Source: an uncultured bacterium | GTDB lineage: Bacteria > DRYD01 | Direction: 5' to 3' | DNA: 5,255 nucleotides | Assembly: GCA_937927985.1 (NCBI GenBank) | Contig: CALFWH010000033.1 | Span: 1 to 5,255 of the forward strand | Part shown: positions 1 to 5,070 of the stretch, piece by piece | Position numbering within the stretch: the first letter of the stretch is position 1 | Layout: every line of letters starts with the position of its first letter | Program-made: the position numbers and the translations under genes | Notes under the pieces: model-generated | What the model was told of the DNA's origin: nothing | What the model saw: only the letters and a program-made list of their open reading frames with translations | Database searches by the model: none

Positions 1-247
1 AAATAGATATTTGACTGTATAAAGTGATATTCAATTTTTCTTCGTTTTCAATGATAGAAAAAAGATCAGTATCTATATAGTTCTTATATTCTGTTATTAT
101 TTTCTTGTTTATGTAATCAAAAACTTGTCTATATTTATCAAATTTTTGATACCAATTTAATCCCATCGATTTATACTGGCTTGCTTGTCCAGGAAAAACT
201 ACTACTACTTTTCTACTTTTTATGATTTCTTTTAAGTTTTCTAACAT
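1..247 (-). CDS. fabD: Malonyl-CoA:ACP transacylase FabD, N-terminal part (runs off the left edge)
   Basis: FabD transfers malonyl from malonyl-CoA to acyl carrier protein in type II fatty acid synthesis, in the cytoplasm. Translating the minus strand from the ATG at 247-245 gives 82 open codons to the window edge. The protein begins MLENLKEIIKSRKVVVVFPG and continues QASQYKSMGLNWYQKF, the N-terminal signature of the acyltransferase fold (usually FPGQGSQ..GMG). Near residues 66-80 it reads EKLNITLYSQISI, matching the family's E.LN.T.Y.Q.AI stretch. The catalytic GHSLGE motif would lie beyond the window. An in-frame TAA lies four codons upstream of the ATG, which fixes the start within a few codons. 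The best upstream SD candidate, AAAGG, is about 15 nt away, so initiation looks weak. Oddities are an N-terminal extension of roughly ten residues before the first strand and Ala instead of Gly in GQGSQ. The gene diverges from the Asn-rich protein at 391. The family call is firm; exact specificity is inferred. Confidence 0.85.
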   Translation of the reverse strand, partial: MLENLKEIIKSRKVVVVFPGQASQYKSMGLNWYQKFDKYRQVFDYINKKIITEYKNYIDTDLFSIIENEEKLNITLYSQISI

Positions 248-260
248 ATTTATACAATTT

Positions 261-306
261 TACCTTTGTAATGAATTACCTTTTGCAATGAATTACCTTT
301 GTATAG
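261..306. repeat. Short tandem repeat, 2.7 copies of a 16-17 bp unit
   Basis: Three successive units are TACCTTTGTAATGAAT (261-276), TACCTTTTGCAATGAAT (277-293) and the partial TACCTTTGTATAG (294-306). Read on the minus strand they place three AAAGGTA blocks, which resemble SD sites, in the leader of fabD; the copy nearest the gene is its only SD candidate. On the plus strand each unit carries ATGAATTACCTT. The repeat may reflect slippage, or may have a regulatory role in the fabD leader; the sequence alone does not decide. Confidence 0.75.
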
Positions 307-370
307 TTAAAAAATTTTTTACATTTTTTTAATAAAATTTAAAAATTTTTGTAAAAAAATCAAATATACA
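307..370 (+). promoter_or_regulatory. A/T-tract divergent promoter region (tentative)
   Basis: Between 307 and 360 only two bases are G or C. The stretch is built of homopolymer runs: A6T6 at 309-320, T7 at 324-330, A4T3 at 334-340, A5T5 at 341-350 and A7 at 353-359. Such A-tracts usually bend DNA or act as UP-like elements. A possible -10 hexamer TATACA lies at 365-370, only 20 nt before the ATG at 391, and TTTACA at 318-323 resembles a -35, but the two are not correctly spaced for one another. No convincing sigma-70 pair was found on either strand, so this marks a likely promoter-bearing region between divergent genes, not a mapped promoter. Confidence 0.3.
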
Positions 371-376
371 TCATCT

Positions 377-383
377 AGGAGGT
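377..383 (+). promoter_or_regulatory. Strong ribosome binding site of the Asn-rich gene
   Basis: AGGAGGT is almost a full complement of the 16S rRNA 3' end. It lies 7 nt before the ATG at 391 and 10 nt before the next in-frame ATG at 394, so either could be the start. It is the best SD in the window and strongly supports that the downstream low-complexity frame is really translated. Confidence 0.85.
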
Positions 384-390
384 AGGGAAT

Positions 391-1380
391 ATGATGAATT
401 TTAATAACATTAATAATCCAGCTCCAATATTTCAAGGAAATCAAACTTCCTCTACTAATACCAATAACCCAAATATTCCTAATTCTGTTAATTCCAATTC
501 TTCAGATCCGTTTGATAAACTATTAAATAAATCACTTTTTCAAAAAAATCAAACAATTTCTCAAGAACAAAAATTAGAAGATTATAAAAAACAAATAGAA
601 CAGCTTGATTTGGATCAACTTAAAATAGAAAGAAAAAGATTAGTAGATCAAATAGTTAAGTATATGAATGAAGGTAAGACAGAATTACTTGAAGAAACTC
701 AAAAAAAATACAAAATAGCTATGCAAGTATCTGATAGTAAAGTAATGAATTTTTCTGCTTCTGCTATGGCTTCTGAGAAAAAATCTGAACCAATAGCTAA
801 AGTTGAACAATCCGAAGATTTCTTAAAGAAACTTCAGGAAACAGATGTTTTACCCCCTGACAATACTCCTGCTCCCATCATATCTCAACAAATATCTACT
901 AGTCAAAAAACCGATTTAATAAATACTACAGAATCGCAGATTAATAGTGCTAACCCAAATGTACAAATGCTATCTATACCACAGTCCTTAAATCCCCAAG
1001 GAATATTTAATTCTTCTAATCCAAGTATTATAAATACTTTAAATTCTATGAACGCTAATCAAATAAATAGCTTATTTTCAAATCCCCAAGGAATGTTTAA
1101 TTCCTTAAATACACTCAATTCAATGAATGCTAATCCTACTAATCCTGCAAATACTAATCCATTCTTTTCTAATTCATTTTCGAATATTTTAATGAATGCT
1201 AATTTACCTGTTGGGCAGTATTCCCCATTAATGACTAGCTATGGGGTATATGCTCCGAATCTAAGAAAAGATCCCACTATGGATGCCTTCTTGAATGGAC
1301 AACTATACCCAACCGACATGTCTGAATTAGGAGTATGGTCAGTTCTAAATAGAGAAATATTTAGAAAAAATGAAGATTAA
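391..1380 (+). CDS. Asn-rich low-complexity protein of unknown function
   Basis: I do not recognise this 329-residue protein. Residues 1-40 are Asn/Ser/Thr/Pro-rich and probably disordered. Residues 55-112 are charged, rich in Lys, Glu, Gln and Leu, and look like a helical or coiled-coil segment. Residues 113-185 are a Ser/Pro/Gln linker. Residues 186-275 are again Asn-rich and hold a duplicated unit, NPQG(I/M)FNS followed by NTLNSMNAN. Residues 284-329 look ordered, with aromatic and charged residues (YGVYAPNLRKDPTMDAF, then SELGVWSVLNREIF), and may be the conserved functional or docking part. There is no signal peptide or membrane segment, so a cytoplasmic location is inferred. Translation is supported by the strong SD at 377-383 and a long open frame. 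The gene is alone on its strand, diverges from fabD and converges on ymdB with a 3 bp gap. The composition suggests a structural, assembly or condensate-type protein, but that is speculation. Confidence 0.8.
   Translation: MMNFNNINNPAPIFQGNQTSSTNTNNPNIPNSVNSNSSDPFDKLLNKSLFQKNQTISQEQKLEDYKKQIEQLDLDQLKIERKRLVDQIVKYMNEGKTELLEETQKKYKIAMQVSDSKVMNFSASAMASEKKSEPIAKVEQSEDFLKKLQETDVLPPDNTPAPIISQQISTSQKTDLINTTESQINSANPNVQMLSIPQSLNPQGIFNSSNPSIINTLNSMNANQINSLFSNPQGMFNSLNTLNSMNANPTNPANTNPFFSNSFSNILMNANLPVGQYSPLMTSYGVYAPNLRKDPTMDAFLNGQLYPTDMSELGVWSVLNREIFRKNED
991..1134 (+). repeat. Internal coding duplication in the Asn-rich gene
   Basis: A unit at 991-1059 (23 codons) recurs at 1081-1134 (18 codons, five fewer in the middle), exactly 90 bp apart and in the same frame. 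The first 23 bases match with a single mismatch, so DNA identity is high and the duplication is probably recent or kept homogeneous. The encoded repeat is NPQG(I/M)FNS...NTLNSMNAN. A further MNAN is encoded at 1192-1203. Confidence 0.8.
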
Positions 1381-1383
1381 GAA

Positions 1384-2157
1384 TTAATTTACTACTTCAT
1401 TAAAAACTTTAAAGCTAACTACTTTAGTGTTTTGAATTTCTAGGAGTACAGCGTTGAAAATATAAGGTCTTTCTCTTTCTGGCTCGAATTTATTGTTTAA
1501 CGTAGTTTGATATTTTTCTAATATTTTGGATATTTTAAAACCTATTATAGAGTGATATGATCCACACATTCCTACATCGGTTATGTGAAATGTGCCATTT
1601 GGAAGTATTTTAGCGTCATTTGTTTGTACATGAGTATGTGTACCTATTAGAGCTGATATTTTACCATCTAGTAAATATGAAAAGAAGTATTTTTCTGCTG
1701 TTGCTTCTGCATGAAAATCTATAATTATATTTAAATTTTTTTCAAAAAAACCTTGATTCTCTAGTTCTCTTATCGACAATAATGGACTTATGGGGGTATC
1801 TAAGAATGTCCTTCCCAATAAATTTATTACTGCTAAATTCAACTCTGGATTGATATATATTTTCTTGCCTGGTGACCAAGGTAGAAAATTGTATGGTACT
1901 ATTATGTTATTTACATTATTTACTATTTCTAATATTTCTCTGTTGTCCCAAGTATGGTTTCCAGTAGTTATTAAATCTATCTGTGATTCCATTAATTCTT
2001 GATATGTTTTTTTATTGATTCCAAATCCCCCTGCACTATTCTCTCCATTTGCTATAACGAATTCTATGTTGTATTTTTTTCTAAGTTCTGGTATAATCTG
2101 TTGACAAACTCTTCTTCCAGAAGTAGATACTATGTCTCCTACAAATAGTATTCTCAT
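1384..2157 (-). CDS. ymdB: YmdB-family metallophosphoesterase (TIGR00282 type)
   Basis: This cytoplasmic calcineurin-like phosphoesterase of 257 residues is close to the family length of about 260. The family hydrolyses 2',3'-cyclic nucleotides in Bacillus subtilis, where YmdB affects biofilm formation and mRNA levels; that role is established for B. subtilis and only inferred here. All expected metal ligands are visible: D8 in RILFVGDIV, E39 and N40 in ANGENSAGG, N67 and H68 in TTGNHTWD, H149 in IDFHAEATAEK, and H174 and H176 in GTHTHVQTND. The C-terminal ITDVGMCG (192-199) is also a family hallmark. The start is an ATG with AGGG ten nt upstream. It is the last gene of the minus-strand run, 37 bp downstream of the ACT gene, and its stop lies 3 bp from that of the converging Asn-rich gene. 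The family call is secure; the in vivo substrate is open. Confidence 0.93.
   Translation of the reverse strand: MRILFVGDIVSTSGRRVCQQIIPELRKKYNIEFVIANGENSAGGFGINKKTYQELMESQIDLITTGNHTWDNREILEIVNNVNNIIVPYNFLPWSPGKKIYINPELNLAVINLLGRTFLDTPISPLLSIRELENQGFFEKNLNIIIDFHAEATAEKYFFSYLLDGKISALIGTHTHVQTNDAKILPNGTFHITDVGMCGSYHSIIGFKISKILEKYQTTLNNKFEPERERPYIFNAVLLEIQNTKVVSFKVFNEVVN
1403..1433 (+). terminator. A/T-rich hairpin, possible terminator of the Asn-rich gene
   Basis: AAAACTTTAAAG (1403-1414) pairs with CTTTAGTGTTTT (1422-1433) around a 7-base loop, with one T-T mismatch and one G-T wobble. It begins 22 bp past the stop at 1380 and lies inside the 3' end of the opposing ymdB. The stem holds only two G-C pairs and the following plus-strand T tract is short, so this is a weak candidate. 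It is offered because no other hairpin is available between the converging genes. Confidence 0.25.
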
Positions 2158-2170
2158 AATATTAAAACCC

Positions 2171-2203
2171 TGTTTTTTTTAGATTTCTGTTTTTTTAGAT
2201 TTC
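2171..2203. repeat. 16-17 bp tandem duplication spanning the ACT-gene stop
   Basis: TGTTTTTTTTAGATTTC (2171-2187) is followed directly by TGTTTTTTTAGATTTC (2188-2203), identical except for T8 versus T7. The minus-strand stop codon of the ACT gene (2197-2195) lies in the second copy, so the extra copy lengthens the ACT-ymdB spacer without changing the protein. On the minus strand the T runs are A runs, so this is not an intrinsic terminator for the operon. Confidence 0.85.
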
Positions 2204-2518
2204 TGTTTCTGAAGCTATGACACTTTCTAATCCGTATTTTAAATTTACCACATCTATTGATGTAGGTTTTCTTATATTAGTTACTGATATTTCTTTTATT
2301 GATTTTAATTCTTCTGATAATTGTGAAATTATACTTTCTTTTTCTTCTATGTTTACTAACATTCTAATTGTTTGGGGTTTTACCTCGGATGGTATAATTC
2401 CTTCTATACCTGTAGTGAAAGCTAATATATTAGCATTATGTTTAGCTAACATAGAGGTTATTTTAGCCAGTATACCTGGCTTATCTTCTATAACTTTAGC
2501 TTCTATATATAGAATCAT
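2195..2518 (-). CDS. Small stand-alone ACT-domain protein
   Basis: ACT domains bind amino acids or other small ligands and dimerise to regulate metabolic enzymes. This 107-residue protein is essentially one such domain. Residues 2-10 form the first strand, followed by EDKPGILAKITSMLAKHNAN (11-30), the classic ligand-site loop with Gly15 and the first helix. Further strands follow at about 31-38 and 50-57, a second helix at 60-73 and a last strand at 75-82. A roughly 25-residue tail (83-107) is extra. No catalytic domain is attached, so it is either a regulator or a subunit acting in trans; its ligand cannot be told. The ATG at 2518 has a purine-rich AAGGAAGGGAAG just upstream, a good SD. It lies 58 bp after the SPOR gene and 37 bp before ymdB. 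The opposite strand is open over much of this gene, but I treat that frame as a shadow. Confidence 0.88.
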   Translation of the reverse strand: MILYIEAKVIEDKPGILAKITSMLAKHNANILAFTTGIEGIIPSEVKPQTIRMLVNIEEKESIISQLSEELKSIKEISVTNIRKPTSIDVVNLKYGLESVIASETEI

Positions 2519-2538
2519 CTTCCCTTCCTTACTTTTTT

Positions 2539-2577
2539 GGGTAAAGCTTTTATATACCGCCCTCTACCCTTAGCGGT
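2539..2577 (-). promoter_or_regulatory. Possible H-type pseudoknot in the SPOR-ACT intergenic leader
   Basis: On the minus strand ACCGC (2577-2573) can pair with GCGGT (2560-2556), and GGGTA (2569-2565) with TACCC (2543-2539). The two 5 bp stems are interleaved, which is pseudoknot topology, with connecting segments of 3, 4 and 12 nt. The element begins at the last base of the SPOR stop and ends about 20 nt before the ACT start, ahead of its SD. It is notably G/C-rich for this genome. No U tract follows, so it does not look like a terminator. This is inferred from base complementarity only. Confidence 0.3.
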
Positions 2578-3266
2578 TATTGATTACTTCTTACTATATT
2601 ATCAAAACCTAATCTTTTTAATTTATTGCTTTCCTGATTTGCTTCCTCCTCTGTTTTGTAATAACCTATTATTATTCTATAAATTATATTCCCTCCTGTG
2701 ATTACTTTTTCTATTTTAGGATTTAATCCTAAATTTTCTAATTCTTTTTTAACTGATTGTGCATTTTCTATTGATAAGTAAGCTCCTACTTGTATATAGT
2801 AGATATAATTTTGATTTTCTTGATCTGTTGTTGTGATTTGGTTTAGTGTTTTGTCTTCATTTGGATTTTTATCTTCATTTAGTATTTTATCTTGATTTTC
2901 ATTATTTTCTATTTGGTTATTTTCTTTTGAATTTTCTATTGTTGTAGATGTTGTTTGAAATTCAGTTAAGGGGGATGTAGTTAATGTAGTTGATGTAGTT
3001 GATGTAGTATTTTTTAAGATGGTTGTTGTTTTAATATTTTTATCTTTGGATAGTGATTCATCTTTTACTTCGGGTACTATTACTACAGGTTCAGTTTTTT
3101 GAACGTTTAAAGTGAATTTTTTCTCTTCTATTAATGGGGATATTAATGGTTTTGATGTGCTATCATTTGTAGATATATTTATCTTTTCTTTGTAAAAAAG
3201 TTGACCAGAATAGTAACCTAATGCCGATGCTAGTATTATAAGTAAAATTATGAAGATATATTTCAT
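2577..3266 (-). CDS. SPOR-domain protein with N-terminal membrane anchor
   Basis: SPOR domains bind glycan strands stripped of peptide stems, typically at the division septum. From the ATG at 3266 the protein has 229 residues: Lys2, then a single hydrophobic segment (3-24, IFIILLIILASALGYY), a long disordered linker rich in Thr, Ser, Asn and acidic residues (25-152), and a C-terminal SPOR domain (153-228) starting YIYYIQVGAYLSIENA and ending KRLGFDNIVR. This predicts one inner-membrane pass with the domain outside. An upstream ATG at 3341 is in frame, but it would overlap galT by 76 bp, has no SD, and places 25 polar residues before the anchor. The ATG at 3266 shares one base with the galT stop (TAATG) and starts directly at the anchor, so I chose it. 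SD support there is weak, suggesting translational coupling to galT. SPOR sequences vary widely, so its precise role in division is inferred. Confidence 0.87.
   Translation of the reverse strand: MKYIFIILLIILASALGYYSGQLFYKEKINISTNDSTSKPLISPLIEEKKFTLNVQKTEPVVIVPEVKDESLSKDKNIKTTTILKNTTSTTSTTLTTSPLTEFQTTSTTIENSKENNQIENNENQDKILNEDKNPNEDKTLNQITTTDQENQNYIYYIQVGAYLSIENAQSVKKELENLGLNPKIEKVITGGNIIYRIIIGYYKTEEEANQESNKLKRLGFDNIVRSNQ
2974..3009. repeat. 9 bp microrepeat encoding a Thr/Ser linker
   Basis: There are four consecutive 9 bp units on the plus strand: GATGTAGTT, AATGTAGTT, GATGTAGTT and GATGTAGTA. They encode the Thr/Ser run TTSTTSTTLTTS (about residues 87-98) of the SPOR-protein linker. Because the unit is a multiple of three, copy-number changes would alter linker length without shifting the frame. 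A second, looser repetition in the linker encodes NEDKNPNEDK. Confidence 0.8.
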
Positions 3267-4270
3267 TATATTTGTTGTTTTCTTAGTTCTGCTGCTGCTA
3301 TCTCGGGAGATATTGGATTTATATATGTACCTGTTCCCCATTCAAACCCCGCTACTTTTGTTAATCTTGGAATAATCTCTATATGCCAATGAAAATATTC
3401 CTTGCTATTTGAATTAGGTGGAGCTGTGTGTAACATCATATTGAATGGTGGATTATCTAAAAGTAAATATATCTTTGAAAGTACTACTTTCATGCTTTCT
3501 GCAAGATCTACTATGTGATTCTTATCTATATCTTCAAATCTGTGATAATGTTTTTTAGGAATAATCCAAGTTTCAAAGGGAAAAGCTGATGCAAACGGAC
3601 AAAAAGCTATAAACGAATTATTTTCAAATACTATTCTATCTTGATGACCAATTTCTTGGGTTATTATATCACAAAATATACATCTATCTCTTAGATCGTA
3701 ATATTCTTTTGCGTTGTCTATTTCGTTTTTTATTACTGATGGAACTATGGGAGTTGCTATGATTTGAGAATGTGGATGATAAAGTGAAGCTCCAGCATCT
3801 TTACCGTGATTCTTAAATATTATTATGTATTTAATTCTTGGATCTTTTGATAATTCTATTATCCTATCTCTGTAAGCCCATAATATTTCCATATATTGCT
3901 CTTTTGATATTGTTAATGGTGTAGCAAAATGATCTTCTGCTTCTATTAATACTTCATGATATCCTACTCCATTCATAAAGTCGTATATTCCCACTGCTCT
4001 TTTGTCTAAATCTCCTTCTGGTTTAAGAGCAGGGAATTTATTATTTACTACTCTTATCCACCATCCTGGGCCATTTTGTAATGTACCTGGGTGCCTATAA
4101 GCTAATACTTCTGGTGGTGTCATATACTCATTACCAGGGCAAAAAGGACATTTTGAAGGATCCCCTGGTGAATCTTGTACTTTTTGCTTAAAATCATTTG
4201 GTCTTGCTGCTCTTTCTGTTGCTATTATTACCCACCTTTTTAACACTGGATCTTTCCTAAACTCAGGCAT
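3266..4270 (-). CDS. galT: GalT-family nucleotidylyltransferase (galactose-1-phosphate uridylyltransferase or relative)
   Basis: GalT (HIT superfamily) swaps UMP between UDP-glucose and galactose 1-phosphate in the Leloir pathway; related enzymes act on ADP-glucose. The 334-residue length is normal and both halves of the fold are present. It opens MPEFRKDPVLKRWVIIATER, the typical family start, which fixes the ATG. Zinc-type cysteines are C41 and C44 in CPFCPGNE, followed by VVNNKFPAL (74-82) and the HEVLIE strand (105-110). The catalytic motif is H165-P-H167-S-Q169, with H167 the expected covalent nucleophile. The C-terminal half has a second Cys pair (C197, C200 in CIFCDI) and a HWHIEIIPR motif (294-302). 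Serine after the nucleophile and the following IIATPIVP differ from the HPHGQIWA of E. coli GalT, and from memory resemble the ADP-glucose phosphorylase branch, so the substrate is uncertain. SD support is weak (AAAGAGAG about 13 nt upstream). Its stop overlaps the SPOR start by one base. Confidence 0.92.
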   Translation of the reverse strand: MPEFRKDPVLKRWVIIATERAARPNDFKQKVQDSPGDPSKCPFCPGNEYMTPPEVLAYRHPGTLQNGPGWWIRVVNNKFPALKPEGDLDKRAVGIYDFMNGVGYHEVLIEAEDHFATPLTISKEQYMEILWAYRDRIIELSKDPRIKYIIIFKNHGKDAGASLYHPHSQIIATPIVPSVIKNEIDNAKEYYDLRDRCIFCDIITQEIGHQDRIVFENNSFIAFCPFASAFPFETWIIPKKHYHRFEDIDKNHIVDLAESMKVVLSKIYLLLDNPPFNMMLHTAPPNSNSKEYFHWHIEIIPRLTKVAGFEWGTGTYINPISPEIAAAELRKQQI

Positions 4271-4276
4271 ATTTAT

Positions 4277-4306
4277 CTAACTCTCTTTCTTCATTTCTTT
4301 TAACAT
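4277..4306 (-). other. Nine-codon open frame between the lyase fragment and galT
   Basis: ATG at 4306-4304 shares one base with the lyase stop (TAATG) and opens a frame encoding MLKEMKKES, ending with TAG at 4279-4277, six nt before the galT ATG. A purine-rich AAGGAAG lies about 12 nt upstream. It could relay ribosomes from the lyase frame to galT, whose own SD is poor. It may equally be chance, or the tail of a longer +1 frame left by decay of the lyase gene. It is too short to assess as a protein. Confidence 0.2.
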
Positions 4307-5070
4307 TAGTATATAATTCTTCCTTGAATATAATTTACCTTCGCAAAGTACTTATTGGGTTTAGTTTTTAGTAGTTTTATACTAAAATGCAAGTTTAAAT
4401 TTATGTTGTTTGCTATTGAACTCAGAATAACTAAAAAATTTGAAAACTGTAACAATTTATCTATCAAAAACAATGATAAGATGAAATTTGACAGAGAAAA
4501 TGAAGTGCCATTTATGAATGCTAAGGATTCTTTAGGTTTAGGCTGATAATTTTGGATTAACTTAAAAAATATGTGTGCCAATGGGATTAAATCTCCACTT
4601 GCCCCTACCGAAGTAAAATTAGGAATTTCATGTAAATCATTCTTTTCTAAAAAATCAATTACCTTTTCTATTAACTGGTAACTTATTCCACCGTAACCCA
4701 GAGATAATTGATTTAATCTTATTAAAATCGTCAAAAATACAATAAATTTACTTATGGGTTTCCCATACCCTGCATAATGAGAATATATTAAATTATACTG
4801 CAATTTCTGTAAATCTTCTGAATCTATGATTTTATCATACAATTTACCAAAACCAGTATTAATCCCATAAATTGGTTTATATATTTTTGGGATTATTTCT
4901 TGTTGCTTGTTTAACTTTTCTTTTATTTTTGTGTCTACATTAATCTTAGGTATTACGAATTTTCCATTTTCAAAGTAAGTTGAAATTAGATTATAAATTG
5001 AATCTAAATTTAGTTTATCAAGTTCAATTGAGATAGGTTCTGTATTACTTTGAATGGCTTTTGATTCCAT
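4306..5070 (-). CDS. N-terminal half of a histidine/aromatic ammonia-lyase family protein (truncated, probable pseudogene)
   Basis: The lyase/aminomutase family builds the MIO cofactor from Ala-Ser-Gly and eliminates ammonia from His, Phe or Tyr. The visible hallmarks are YGINTGFGKL (68-77, with the catalytic Tyr68), LQYNLIYSHYAGYGKP (90-105), the MIO triad A157-S158-G159 in SVGASGDLIPLAH, and ESLAFINGTSF (181-191, with Asn187). The family is usually about 500 residues, but this frame ends at 254, just before the expected QDxYSxRxxPQ region. The C-terminal half, which carries further active-site Tyr, Arg and Glu residues, is absent: galT begins 35 bp later, so the missing coding cannot be in this gap. 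The ATG at 5070 has a good GAGGAAG SD ten nt upstream and overlaps the preceding HAD gene by 61 bp. No internal stop disrupts the retained half. It is most simply a 3' deletion relic; a half-length protein with a new role is less likely. Substrate preference cannot be told. Confidence 0.8.
   Translation of the reverse strand: MESKAIQSNTEPISIELDKLNLDSIYNLISTYFENGKFVIPKINVDTKIKEKLNKQQEIIPKIYKPIYGINTGFGKLYDKIIDSEDLQKLQYNLIYSHYAGYGKPISKFIVFLTILIRLNQLSLGYGGISYQLIEKVIDFLEKNDLHEIPNFTSVGASGDLIPLAHIFFKLIQNYQPKPKESLAFINGTSFSLSNFILSLFLIDKLLQFSNFLVILSSIANNINLNLHFSIKLLKTKPNKYFAKVNYIQGRIIY

Noticed and set aside
271..332. Two tiny overlapping plus-strand frames (MNYLLQ and MNYLCIVKKFFTFF)
   Set aside because: They arise automatically from the tandem repeat, lack SDs and fall in the divergent region before any supported plus-strand promoter.
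1790..2002. 70-codon open frame on the plus strand
   Set aside because: It lies antisense within ymdB, whose motifs are fully conserved, and has no SD or recognisable features; a shadow frame.
2166..2203. T runs as an intrinsic terminator after the ACT gene
   Set aside because: They are T-rich on the plus strand only; the gene is read on the minus strand, where they are A runs, and no stable stem precedes them.
2217..2573. 118-codon open frame on the plus strand, hydrophobic
   Set aside because: It is antisense to the ACT-domain gene. Its hydrophobicity follows from the complement of that coding sequence, and no SD precedes it.
2974..3009. CRISPR-like array
   Set aside because: The 9 bp units are directly adjacent with no spacers and encode an in-frame Thr/Ser linker.
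4355..4546. 63-codon open frame on the plus strand
   Set aside because: Antisense to the lyase fragment, no domain or SD; best explained as chance in A+T-rich DNA.
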